Source of the DNA: a bacterium
GTDB taxonomy: Bacteria; Electryoneota; Electryoneia; Electryoneales; Electryoneaceae
Length of the DNA stretch: 11,443 bases
NCBI GenBank assembly: GCA_028278125.1
Contig: JANQEY010000194.1
Span: 1 to 11,443 of the forward strand
Direction of reading: 5' to 3'
Made by a program: the position numbers and the translations under genes. The notes beneath the pieces were generated by a model, which worked only from the letters and a program-made list of their open reading frames with translations, was not told the origin of the DNA and ran no database searches. Below, piece after piece: positions 1-8,501 of this stretch (positions are counted from its first letter, which is position 1; each line of letters begins with the position of its first letter).

Positions 1-908
1 CCGAGTCCCGTCATCATTCCTATAACCGGCGGCAGGTGAAGGAAACTATGCATGGATACCGCCATAAACACAGTAATAAGAAATAATATCATCACGACAA
101 CGGCACCCTTCTTCAATTGAGCGCGTTCTTCCATCATCTCTGTTGTTCCAGAGGGTATGAAGAAGGATATTATAGCCGCTGGAATGATCCAGTTTACGAT
201 GGACGGAATCACCAGGTGGAAAAACTGGGTGAATTCAACCAGGCCTCCCTTCTGCCACACCATCAATGTCGTAATATCACCAAAGGGACTGAATGCGCCG
301 CCGGCATTAGCTGCAACTACAATATTGATACAGGCCAAACTGACAAATTTTACATTGGACTGTCCGACTGACATAACGACCGTCGACATGAGCAATGCGG
401 TGGTGAGATTATCGGCAATGGGAGACAGGAAAAAAGCGATAACACCCGTTAACCAGAAAATGGCTTTTAAGGAAAAACCCTGGCTCACCAGCCAGGCACG
501 TAATACCTCAAATACTCCCCGATCTTCCATGGTATTGATATATGTCATAGCGGCGAGAAGAAATAAAAACAGCTCTGCAAATTCGAGCAGGTTATGACGC
601 ACTGCAATTTCCGCCGTATGTTGATCACCATGCTGAGCGTAGACAGCAGCAACAAAAATCCAGATTAAACCCGCCGCAAAAATAACGGGTTTGGATTTTC
701 GCATATGGATATGCTCTTCGAGAATGACCAGGCTATACGCCAGAAAAAAAATGGCAAGACACAATATGCCGGCCCAATGACGGGTAAAATCCTGTAACTG
801 CACTGTCTCCGCCGCAAATACAAGCCCGGGGACAAAAAACACGATGCTCATTACAAAAAGCCTGAGAAACAGTGACGGCTGATAAGATTTGAAGCTTGAA
901 GTATTCAT
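1..908 (-). CDS. nhaD: NhaD-type sodium/proton antiporter, 3' end cut by window edge
   Basis: An inner-membrane Na+/H+ antiporter of the NhaD family (ion transporter superfamily), which would exchange cytoplasmic Na+ for protons. About 302 residues are visible. The protein begins with a signal-like hydrophobic segment (around residues 13-32, ending FVPGLVFA), followed by a series of membrane helices. Family-like motifs are EEHIHMRKSKP (around residue 70), SPIADNLTTALLM (around 162) and GGAFSPFGDITTLMVW (around 200), the last two being the conserved ion-path regions of this superfamily. From memory, NhaD proteins are over 400 residues, so roughly the last third is missing at the left edge. The start is uncertain: the ATG at 908 or an in-frame ATG at 929, preceded by a stop three codons further up. 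Neither has a convincing Shine-Dalgarno sequence. It lies about 130 bases after the response regulator gene and is probably a separate unit. Family assignment is firm; the physiological cation is inferred. Confidence 0.9.
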   Translation of the reverse strand, partial: MNTSSFKSYQPSLFLRLFVMSIVFFVPGLVFAAETVQLQDFTRHWAGILCLAIFFLAYSLVILEEHIHMRKSKPVIFAAGLIWIFVAAVYAQHGDQHTAEIAVRHNLLEFAELFLFLLAAMTYINTMEDRGVFEVLRAWLVSQGFSLKAIFWLTGVIAFFLSPIADNLTTALLMSTVVMSVGQSNVKFVSLACINIVVAANAGGAFSPFGDITTLMVWQKGGLVEFTQFFHLVIPSIVNWIIPAAIISFFIPSGTTEMMEERAQLKKGAVVVMILFLITVFMAVSMHSFLHLPPVIGMMTGL

Positions 909-948
909 TATTAAATAGTCAGTTACCATTGATAGTCAGTGTATATAA

Positions 949-963
949 GGCATAGTCCATGCC
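949..963. promoter_or_regulatory. Short inverted repeat upstream of nhaD
   Basis: On the minus strand this reads GGCAT-GGACT-ATGCC, a perfect 5-base dyad with a 5-base spacer, 20 to 41 bases before the two candidate nhaD starts. An AT-rich TATATA lies just downstream at about 942-947 and could be a -10 element, with TTGCTA about 19 bases before it as a weak -35. A regulator binding site is possible, but a dyad this short occurs by chance and no regulator gene is visible here. Confidence 0.2.
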
Positions 964-1055
964 AAATAGCAACAATTATGGCTGATACCTACCGTCGTTT
1001 TCAACTGAATTACACAGTATGGAATTCCAAAACCGGAAACGAAGGTCTCCATTTG

Positions 1056-1979
1056 TTAACTTAATCCGGTATCAATACTACATATTACCCTATTCCCCGG
1101 CTCAACAAACTCAATTTTATCAAAGCTAAGTAACCCGGCCATTGCTATCCCCCTGCCGTTAGGCAGGGTGGCCCGCTCCGGACTGAAGTTAATGAACCTT
1201 TCCCATTCAAATCCCTCACCGTCATCAGTGATAATCAACACCAGCGATTCGGATGTTCGCTTTATTTCCACTGTCGCTTTTTTATTTCTGTTTTCCGGAA
1301 GTTCCAGACGTTGTTTGATTTCGTCATGATAAGTCCCACCGAGTAATAACTTTGATTTTTCTTCAAAAGTGATTCCCAGGTTTCCATGTTCAATTGCATT
1401 CTGCATGATTTCCGTGATCCCCAATACTGCTTTTTTAGGATCCGGGCAACTACTGGCCAGAATGAAAGCGATGTTTTTAACCTCTTCCGGGGTGCTGAAT
1501 TCGAACTGGCCTTTAACCAGTTTACCCAGGCCTGTATTAAGATCATCCAGCTTGGTCTGTAACTGCAATAATTCGGAATATGTCGAATTCGTTCGCTTTA
1601 TATCACTGACCGCCGCATCTACTATCGCAAGCAACAATGCTTCATCATAGGGCTTGGTCAGATAATAATAGACACCGGCTTCAATACCTTCCTTGACCTG
1701 TTCAGTAAGCGCCGCACCGGTTTGCATAATTACTGGTATATCCTTATATCTATCATTCGCTTTTAATTCGCTGATAAATTCCATACCATCCATTTCCGGC
1801 ATCATTCTGTCCAGCAGAATAACCATTATGTCCGGGTTTTCTTCAAGCACCTGCCAGGCCTTTTTTCCATTTTCCGCACACAGCACCTCATACCCGGCCA
1901 GTTGAAGATCATCTTCAAGTATCTCGAGATTGATTTCTTCGTCATCAACCGCCAAAACTTTTATCTTTCCATTTTTCAT
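1056..1979 (-). CDS. Response regulator with C-terminal RsbW-like ATPase domain
   Basis: A 307-residue soluble protein. Residues 1-125 form a receiver domain with the acidic pair D12/D13, phospho-acceptor D57 (LLDRMMPEMDG), T87 and K109 (LTKPYD), so it should be phosphorylatable. A short helical linker follows (about 128-150). Residues 155-305 form a GHKL ATPase domain: N-box around N194 (EIMQNAIEHGN), G1 box D252-x-G-x-G (DDGEGF) and a glycine-rich G2 segment at 275-277 (GRGIAMA). No H-box or dimerisation helix pair precedes the ATPase, so it looks like the anti-sigma kinase class (RsbW/SpoIIAB) rather than a histidine kinase. The start is supported by GGAG 7 bases upstream. It lies 24 bases after the multi-PAS kinase gene and is probably one of its phosphorylation targets. 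An inferred role is phosphorylation of a STAS protein such as the one at 8804-8502. Domain calls are strong; substrate is inferred. Confidence 0.9.
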   Translation of the reverse strand: MKNGKIKVLAVDDEEINLEILEDDLQLAGYEVLCAENGKKAWQVLEENPDIMVILLDRMMPEMDGMEFISELKANDRYKDIPVIMQTGAALTEQVKEGIEAGVYYYLTKPYDEALLLAIVDAAVSDIKRTNSTYSELLQLQTKLDDLNTGLGKLVKGQFEFSTPEEVKNIAFILASSCPDPKKAVLGITEIMQNAIEHGNLGITFEEKSKLLLGGTYHDEIKQRLELPENRNKKATVEIKRTSESLVLIITDDGEGFEWERFINFSPERATLPNGRGIAMAGLLSFDKIEFVEPGNRVICSIDTGLS

Positions 1980-1986
1980 AATAATT

Positions 1987-1990
1987 CTCC
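1987..1990 (-). promoter_or_regulatory. Ribosome binding site of the REC-ATPase gene
   Basis: GGAG on the minus strand, 7 bases before the ATG at 1979. It lies in the 24-base gap after the kinase stop codon and supports the chosen start. Confidence 0.6.
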
Positions 1991-2003
1991 GAAATTATTC
2001 AAC

Positions 2004-5000
2004 CTATGCCGCCAGGGGCAAATTAAAGTTGAATATGGCACCTCCTTCAGGATTATTTTCCGCCCAGATCCTCCCATTATTGTGCGTGATTATTTCCTTA
2101 CAAATCGCCAGGCCCAATCCCGTTCCTCCTGCACCTGTTTTGGTTTTTGAACTTTGTACAAATTTATCAAAGACAGTTTCCAATTCGCCTTTGGGTATTC
2201 CTACTCCCTGATCAATGATCGATACGGTTACCGCGGGAATAACATTGCCCGAATCCTTGGCCGACAGTTCGCTTTTAAAAAATTCTACATTGATAAATTT
2301 TTCATCCGGTGTGAATTTAATTGCATTGGATAAAAGATTCACCAACACCTGGGAAATCGCACGTTTATCACCAATTGCCGCGGTCGGCACATCATTTATA
2401 TTGATATTTAATTTGATATTTTTCCGGTACATTAATGATGACAATTCATCAACTACCAATGCCAGTATCTCGGTTAACTCGATTTCCTGGAAGTTATATA
2501 TCACCTTATTCGCTTCCAGTTTTGAAAGGTCCAGCAGGTCATTAATAAGATCCAGTAAACGCTTTCCGCTTTGTTCAATCCTTGTCAAAGATTTCAGGGT
2601 TTTTTCCGGTGAATTTGTTTCAATTCGTTTCATCGTGGTGTTGGCCAGGTGAAGTATTGCGTGCATTGGTGTACGCAACTCATGGGACATATTGGCCAGG
2701 AATTCCGACTTGGCCTCATTGGCTCTTTCCGCTTCATGTTTGGCTTCTACCAGGTTCGCTGTTTGTTGATCAACCAGTGTCTGCAGGTTTTCACGATGAA
2801 GCTTTAACTCTTCCTCTGCTTTTTTCTGCTCGGTAATGTCACGGAAAACAACGACAGCACCTATATATTCGCCATCTTGCTGTATAGGAGTACTAACATA
2901 ATCGACGGGGAAGCTACTGCCGTCCTGCCGCCAAAAAACTTCATCACTAACATAGTGAACATTGCCATCATTAAATGCTGCATAAATGGGACATTCGGTG
3001 CGTGGATACGGGCTGCCATCCGCACGGCTGTGGTGAATGAGTTCGTGCTGGCGAGACCCGATAAGTTTATCGGCTTCATAACCCAGCATTTGTGCCGCAG
3101 TGGGGTTAATAAAAGTAATACAGCCGTCGGTATTGACACCGTAGATTCCTTCGCCGGCAGCTTCCAGTATCAACTCATTATCGCGTTTTGCCCGGGCCAG
3201 ACCTTCCTGTGTCAGCTTATGTTCCGTCATGTCCCTGAGAGTCATCACCATACCGGTAATCGTATTATCTTCATCCCGGTGCGGGATATAGGTTACCTCC
3301 AGATAGCGCTCACCGATATCAGGGAATGGGAACCAGCTGTTCTGCTTCTGGGTATCACCGGCAAACACCTTCCCATAATATTTTCTTTTATTCTTTTCAA
3401 ATCGCTCCCTGCCGATAACCTCTGATACATGGCGCCCTACTACCTCCTCGGGTTTCACATTCATCATATGCAGGAAAGTGTTATTGACGGTCCTGAAAAT
3501 ATAATCCACATCAACAAACGCCATGATCTCATTGGAAGCGTCAACGATATGTTTGTATCGTTTTAACTCTTTCTCAGCATGTTTTATCCCGTCGATGTCC
3601 CTGACACTGCTGACTATACCCGTAATCACTCCTTTTTCGTTATAAAACGGACTTAAATTGACATCCAGGTATTTGTAACTTCCATCCCGCATTCTTTTTA
3701 TCTGATAATTAACTACCTCACCGTCAAGACAGGAAATCAGTTTTTTCTTGGCGGATGTCTCAAAATACTCAACACCGATAATATCGACGATTGATTTTCC
3801 GACGATCTTTTCTCTTGGTAAACGGAAAGTGTCGATAAACTGCTGGTTTACTGCCCGGTAGATTAAATCCGTATCAATAAACGCCATACTGTCACGGGTA
3901 GCGTTAATAATATGTTTATATATCTGCAGTTCATCCTCGACTATTTTTCTCTCGGATGTATCCCTTATGCTTAAAACGGCTCCCGCTATTTTGCCATTTT
4001 CATCAATATACGGACTAAAACTCACCGCCATATAAAGTTGTACACCCTTTGTTGCAGGATAATCACGCCACACATAATTGGTAACCGATTCTCCCTGCAG
4101 ACATCTGTCGATATTGTGCTTTGCATGGGTTCGAAAAGCTTCTTCACCGATGACGGCAATGACATCATGACCCACTACCTCACCCCACGATTTCAGATAG
4201 TAATCCAGATAACTCTTATTTGCCGCCCGGTAAATATAATCCTTGTCTACCAGAATCATGGCTTCATTGGTAGAGTCGACGATATGTTTGTATTGCCGTA
4301 ATTCCTGTTCAGCCAGCTTAGCCTGGGTAACATCACGCGCACTGAAAACAACACCCGAAACAGTCCCATCATGCTCCTTATAGGGATTAAAATTGATATC
4401 CAGACAAATCCGGTGGTTATCCGGGGTCAGCAGCCATTTTAGTGTATGGATATTCTCCCCGGACAGACACCGATCCAGATCCGGCTTTACATCATTATAG
4501 AAAGTATCCATGCCGATCACATCAACCGGCGTATGGCCTATCACTTCACTGGCATCTTTCTTAAACAGATCTAAATAACTCTGGTTGATTGCCCGGTAAA
4601 CATAATCGGAGTCCAGATATGCCATCAAATCCGCAGTGGTATCCACGATATGACGGTAACGTTGTAACTCCCTTTCTGAATTTTTCCGATCTGTAATATC
4701 CCTGACTACTGCAGAAACAATCATTCCCTGTTCGGTTACCAGTGGGTTCAGGTTGATTTCCACCGGGATCTCTTTGCCGTCTTTCCTCCGGATAAAGAGC
4801 TCCAGATTCTCTCCCATCTGACGCGTATGGGGAGCCTGAAAAAAATTTCGCCGCAGACCTTGATGATTTCCGGCAAATCTGTCAGGTAACAATTTTTCTA
4901 TTGGTTGCTCCAGTAACTCATCGCTACAGTATTGTGTCATTATCTGGAGTTTTTCATTGACCAGTTCTATCTCCCCGTGACAATTGACGATGACTATTCC

Positions 5001-6737
5001 ATCCTGCGCGGATTCCAACAATCCTCTGAATTTCTCCTCACTTTGCCTGAGTGTTAATTCGGAATATTTGTATTCCAGAACTTCGGTAAAAATATTGGCG
5101 ACTGCCTGCAGGAAATTGATATCATCCTTGTTAAAAGCCTTTTTCTCACAGGCATATACAATTAGTATCCCCCAGGGGACTTTTTGTCCATGGATAATGA
5201 CACTGGCACTGCTGATGAGGTTGTCCTGATCCATTATCCGGGGATCCGAAAAACGTTTATCAAGCGTCAAATCTTCCACGATAACCGGTTCATTGACGAG
5301 TAATGTATAACCAGCCTGTGACCTGGCATCGAACGGGATCATCATCTTTCCTACCAGTGCGGTATCCCCACCCATGGCAGCGGCCAACCGTAATTCCTTT
5401 TTTGACGGTGAAAACTCAAATACCTTGCAATGCTCGACGGAAAGAGTCTCGGCGACACGTTTAACAACATAGTTCATCAGATCTTCAGGCCGGTGACTCT
5501 TAAGGGTTTGTCTACCCAGTTCGGCAATAACAGCCTGCTGATTGATCCGATTCTGCAAGGCATCCTCCGCCAGTTTCTGCTCAGTAATATCATGTCCTGT
5601 AATCACCGCGCCGGTGATCTTTCCATCTGCCTCCCAGTGCGGGGTATGACTGAACTCAAGATAACGGCGACCTAAACCGGGAAAATCAAACCATTTACAG
5701 AGCCTGAAACCTTCACCCTGAAGGCACCTGTCAATATCTTTTTTGACAAATTTCCGGAATTTCTCCTCGCCCAGTACTTCACATACCGGCCTTTCCATCA
5801 CCTGTTCCCTTTCCCTGTTCACGGCATCAAGATAACGCTGATTCACCGCTTTATAGATATAATTGCTGTCGACAAATACCATTAAATCCATTGATGAGTT
5901 AGCGATATTGTTATAACGCCGCAACTCCTCTTCTACGACTTTTCTTTCGGTAATATCAATAATAATTCCAAAGGCGCGGTGTATCTCATCTTGTTCATTA
6001 CGTATTAAGTTTACCAATGAGAAAATATGACGTACCTCACCGCTTTTTGTAACTATACGGTATTCGTGATTGAGTCTCTGTCCGGTTCTGATCGCCTTGT
6101 CCCTTTCATGTTTAAAGGCTTGCCGGTCATCAGGATGAATAAAATCCATAATCGGATCGCTGGATTGGGAAAATTCTTCCGGGGTTCTGCCGAATATGTT
6201 AACGACTTCATCTGACCAGTAAATCTTGTTGGCAAGGATATCTCTCTCAAAAAAACCCATGCGTGCGATTTTTTGTGCTTCACGGAGACGGTTGTCCTCC
6301 CGCCTGAGTATCTCCTCCATCTGTCCCTGTGGGATAACTTCGCTCACGGCAACCGTATAATAATCACTGCTATTTGCCGGATCGGACCAGGGGTAATCTT
6401 TAACTATCTTAGGGTTAAGCTTATTAATAAATCTGGTAAACCCGAATACCATAAAACTCAGGCTTGCCAGAATAGCAATCCAGTGCCAGTTCATTGGCGG
6501 ATGTCTTGCCACCCCTGATAAAGCTTTGTCTGGCGGCGAGAAAAATACACTTATCAAATCGAAAAAATAAAATAATGTGATAAGGATAACGCCGACCAGT
6601 AGCAGGGCAACCGGAACGGAAAACTCCGGCCTTTCATCGGTCTGATGATCACGCATTAACAGATAAACGAGATACCCGGATACCAGGATCATAACGATAT
6701 CGATCAATCCAGTCATTACAGAGGTATCCCAGTTCAT
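2004..6737 (-). CDS. Membrane-anchored multi-PAS/GAF sensor histidine kinase (8 PAS, 1 GAF)
   Basis: A 1577-residue inner-membrane sensor kinase. Three predicted membrane helices lie at about 9-28, 40-66 and 84-104, with no large periplasmic domain, so sensing is probably cytoplasmic or within the membrane. Then follow PAS1 (about 145-268), PAS2 (from Y275), GAF (about 400-560), PAS3 (about 564-680), PAS4 (from Y694), PAS5 (Y816), PAS6 (Y940), PAS7 (Y1061) and PAS8 (about 1184-1306). After a coiled-coil linker comes the HisKA domain with phospho-acceptor H1352 (SHELRTP), then the ATPase domain with N1471 (N-box), D1509 (DQGVGIP) and the G2 box from 1538 (GTGLGL). All catalytic motifs are intact. 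There is no receiver or HPt domain, so phosphate should pass directly to separate receiver proteins; the flanking HsbR-like and REC-ATPase genes, 19 and 24 bases away, are the obvious candidates. The Shine-Dalgarno sequence is weak (GAGCGAG), suggesting translation coupled to the gene before. PAS2 and PAS4-7 are paralogous. Ligands cannot be told from sequence. Confidence 0.93.
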   Translation of the reverse strand: MNWDTSVMTGLIDIVMILVSGYLVYLLMRDHQTDERPEFSVPVALLLVGVILITLFYFFDLISVFFSPPDKALSGVARHPPMNWHWIAILASLSFMVFGFTRFINKLNPKIVKDYPWSDPANSSDYYTVAVSEVIPQGQMEEILRREDNRLREAQKIARMGFFERDILANKIYWSDEVVNIFGRTPEEFSQSSDPIMDFIHPDDRQAFKHERDKAIRTGQRLNHEYRIVTKSGEVRHIFSLVNLIRNEQDEIHRAFGIIIDITERKVVEEELRRYNNIANSSMDLMVFVDSNYIYKAVNQRYLDAVNREREQVMERPVCEVLGEEKFRKFVKKDIDRCLQGEGFRLCKWFDFPGLGRRYLEFSHTPHWEADGKITGAVITGHDITEQKLAEDALQNRINQQAVIAELGRQTLKSHRPEDLMNYVVKRVAETLSVEHCKVFEFSPSKKELRLAAAMGGDTALVGKMMIPFDARSQAGYTLLVNEPVIVEDLTLDKRFSDPRIMDQDNLISSASVIIHGQKVPWGILIVYACEKKAFNKDDINFLQAVANIFTEVLEYKYSELTLRQSEEKFRGLLESAQDGIVIVNCHGEIELVNEKLQIMTQYCSDELLEQPIEKLLPDRFAGNHQGLRRNFFQAPHTRQMGENLELFIRRKDGKEIPVEINLNPLVTEQGMIVSAVVRDITDRKNSERELQRYRHIVDTTADLMAYLDSDYVYRAINQSYLDLFKKDASEVIGHTPVDVIGMDTFYNDVKPDLDRCLSGENIHTLKWLLTPDNHRICLDINFNPYKEHDGTVSGVVFSARDVTQAKLAEQELRQYKHIVDSTNEAMILVDKDYIYRAANKSYLDYYLKSWGEVVGHDVIAVIGEEAFRTHAKHNIDRCLQGESVTNYVWRDYPATKGVQLYMAVSFSPYIDENGKIAGAVLSIRDTSERKIVEDELQIYKHIINATRDSMAFIDTDLIYRAVNQQFIDTFRLPREKIVGKSIVDIIGVEYFETSAKKKLISCLDGEVVNYQIKRMRDGSYKYLDVNLSPFYNEKGVITGIVSSVRDIDGIKHAEKELKRYKHIVDASNEIMAFVDVDYIFRTVNNTFLHMMNVKPEEVVGRHVSEVIGRERFEKNKRKYYGKVFAGDTQKQNSWFPFPDIGERYLEVTYIPHRDEDNTITGMVMTLRDMTEHKLTQEGLARAKRDNELILEAAGEGIYGVNTDGCITFINPTAAQMLGYEADKLIGSRQHELIHHSRADGSPYPRTECPIYAAFNDGNVHYVSDEVFWRQDGSSFPVDYVSTPIQQDGEYIGAVVVFRDITEQKKAEEELKLHRENLQTLVDQQTANLVEAKHEAERANEAKSEFLANMSHELRTPMHAILHLANTTMKRIETNSPEKTLKSLTRIEQSGKRLLDLINDLLDLSKLEANKVIYNFQEIELTEILALVVDELSSLMYRKNIKLNININDVPTAAIGDKRAISQVLVNLLSNAIKFTPDEKFINVEFFKSELSAKDSGNVIPAVTVSIIDQGVGIPKGELETVFDKFVQSSKTKTGAGGTGLGLAICKEIITHNNGRIWAENNPEGGAIFNFNLPLAA
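3197..4664 (-). repeat. Four tandem paralogous PAS modules inside the kinase gene
   Basis: PAS4 to PAS7 each begin with a variant of YKHIVDxSxExMxFVDxDY and follow one another at 122, 124 and 121 residues (Y694, Y816, Y940, Y1061), close to 366 bases each. PAS2 (Y275) is a fifth, separated member. The modules have diverged, but PAS5 and PAS7 still share the 15-base stretch acgatatgtttgtat (4279-4293 and 3544-3558, plus-strand reading) within a longer similar region. This points to in-gene tandem duplication. Confidence 0.8.
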
Positions 6738-6756
6738 TATACGCTCGCTCTAGTGT

Positions 6757-8484
6757 TTACCAGCTGTAATTTACTTCAACTTCTCTGCCACTCTGCCGGT
6801 AATCAATACTGTCACTCAGGGATTTCACCAGGCCTATGCCTCTTGCGGATTGTTCCTGCGACAATATCTGATCTACATCAAAACCATTACCGGTATCCCT
6901 GATACGAATAGAGAATGTACCTCCGTCTCCGGAGGGTTTGTGTACGATATCTATATCGATTTCCCCATCCTTCAATTGTTCCAGCGCCTGTTTTCGCTGG
7001 AAATCATAGTCGGAAAAACCGATTGTGCTGTGATCGGTTTTTGTGGGCAAGTCCAGAATGCCGTGTTCGAGGGAGTTAAGATACAACTCTGATATTATGG
7101 TGTATAAATTTTGTCGATGACTGTCAATCCCCTGCATATCGGTAAGCAATTGTACAATCATGGGCACCGGATTTAATTCACGCAGGGTATCCGTATTCAG
7201 GGAGATACTAAACTTCCAGGTACCAGGTTCACGTGTATCTTTTCCGGAACGGAATTCATCATCATCGATAAGAATATCCTTGCATGAGATTTCCAGTATA
7301 CTGATATCATCCAGTTGTTCCACTCCGCTTCTGAATTGTTCGATGGTATTCAGTATTGTTTCAAATACTGCGTCCTGGTCAGTACTTTTACGAATGCAAT
7401 CGATCAGTCGCTCCGAGCCGAATGCATCATTATTTACGTTATTTGCATCAATCAGTCCATCACTATAGAGATAGATGCGATCGTCTTCCATCACCTGGTA
7501 ATGATTGATTTTGATATCCAGGTTGCGGTTTTTCTCGATCCCCAGGGGGAGGTTTCCAGAAGAACTTCTGAAACGTATGGTGTTTTTATTTGAACATATC
7601 AACACATCGGGCAGACCGGCATTAAATACGGAGACCGCCTTTTCATTCGGACGTATCTCCAGCATACATGCAGCCATAAAACGTCCGGTTGGCAGGGTTA
7701 TATTCAGCTTATAGTTAAGTTCATATATTACCTCTTCCATGGTATATCCTTTGGATACCATGGCATGGAAGGTATCCGCAACAATCATACATCCTATCGA
7801 AGCACCGAGACCATGTCCGGTAAAATCGGCCAGCAAAAACACCTGGCTTTTAGACGGCGTCAATGAAGACAGAATTAAATCCCCACTCAGGATATCAACA
7901 GGAGAAATGGAAAATTTGATATTATTGGTATTGAGATTTGACGCACGTGAAATATTAGTAATGATTTTTTCAGCGATCTCCATATCATAGTGATAGATCT
8001 GCTGGATATGCTCCAATTCGTTTTTTCTGGACTGAACCTGATCGTGCATTTTCTTGATCCGCATCAGGCTTTCAATCTTGGAAACAAGCAATGTGGCATT
8101 ATAGGGTTTACAGAGAAAATCATCTCCACCCGATTGCAAACACTTGATTAATGCATCTTCATCTACGATTGAGGTCAGGAAGATAATCGGGACGAATAAA
8201 TGACGTTGTTCCGATAGTTGTTTAATCCTGACCACCGCATCATAGCCATTCATCATGGGCATATTGATATCCATCAAAATAATATCCGGCTGTTCACGTT
8301 CAAAAGATTCGACAGCCTCATACCCGTTGACAACTTCCGTGATCCGGTATTCGTTAGTGTTTAATACTTTTTTAACGAACGCCCTGTCAATTTTTGAATC
8401 TTCGACAAGTAACAGCTTTATCCTGCCAAACTCACCTTCCGCACCCGATGAGTCAATATCTTGCCCGCACGTTTTATCTAACAT
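6757..8484 (-). CDS. hsbR: HsbR-like REC-PP2C phosphatase-ATPase response regulator
   Basis: A 575-residue cytoplasmic switch protein with three domains. Residues 22-145 are a receiver with phospho-acceptor D72 (LMDINMP), T104 and K126. After a helical linker (about 145-175), residues 175-400 are a SpoIIE/RsbU-type PP2C phosphatase with metal-binding acids D202 (SGDL), D220 (ADFTGHG), D342 (YSDG) and D393 (LDDIS). Residues 425-575 are an RsbW-like ATPase with N470 in the N-box (ELYLNSLEHG), D530-x-G-x-G and ARGIGL at 547-552. This is the domain order of Pseudomonas HsbR and Shewanella CrsR. In that family, phosphorylation of the receiver switches the protein between kinase and phosphatase activity towards the STAS partner HsbA. 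The hsbA-like gene lies 17 bases upstream, the same hsbA-hsbR order as I recall in Pseudomonas. No HptB gene follows; a large kinase stands in its place. The Shine-Dalgarno is weak and translational coupling is likely. All active-site residues are present, so both activities are expected. Confidence 0.9.
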   Translation of the reverse strand: MLDKTCGQDIDSSGAEGEFGRIKLLLVEDSKIDRAFVKKVLNTNEYRITEVVNGYEAVESFEREQPDIILMDINMPMMNGYDAVVRIKQLSEQRHLFVPIIFLTSIVDEDALIKCLQSGGDDFLCKPYNATLLVSKIESLMRIKKMHDQVQSRKNELEHIQQIYHYDMEIAEKIITNISRASNLNTNNIKFSISPVDILSGDLILSSLTPSKSQVFLLADFTGHGLGASIGCMIVADTFHAMVSKGYTMEEVIYELNYKLNITLPTGRFMAACMLEIRPNEKAVSVFNAGLPDVLICSNKNTIRFRSSSGNLPLGIEKNRNLDIKINHYQVMEDDRIYLYSDGLIDANNVNNDAFGSERLIDCIRKSTDQDAVFETILNTIEQFRSGVEQLDDISILEISCKDILIDDDEFRSGKDTREPGTWKFSISLNTDTLRELNPVPMIVQLLTDMQGIDSHRQNLYTIISELYLNSLEHGILDLPTKTDHSTIGFSDYDFQRKQALEQLKDGEIDIDIVHKPSGDGGTFSIRIRDTGNGFDVDQILSQEQSARGIGLVKSLSDSIDYRQSGREVEVNYSW

Positions 8485-8501
8485 TATTTTCTATGCGATT
8501 A

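Noticed and set aside
117..597. Plus-strand open frames of 84 and 146 codons
   Set aside because: They lie antisense to nhaD, whose minus-strand translation gives clear transporter motifs; the plus-strand proteins show no recognisable features.
1020..1029. Perfect 10-base palindrome tggaattcca between the REC-ATPase and nhaD genes, considered as a terminator
   Set aside because: It has no loop and no following T-run in either direction, so it is not a plausible intrinsic terminator.
2877..3425. Plus-strand open frame of 182 codons inside the kinase region
   Set aside because: It is antisense to PAS7 and PAS8, which read as an intact protein on the minus strand; no domain or convincing ribosome binding site supports it.
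2004..6737. Kinase considered as a hybrid kinase with its own receiver domain
   Set aside because: The protein ends directly after the ATPase domain (NFNLPLAA) and no receiver motif is found anywhere in it.
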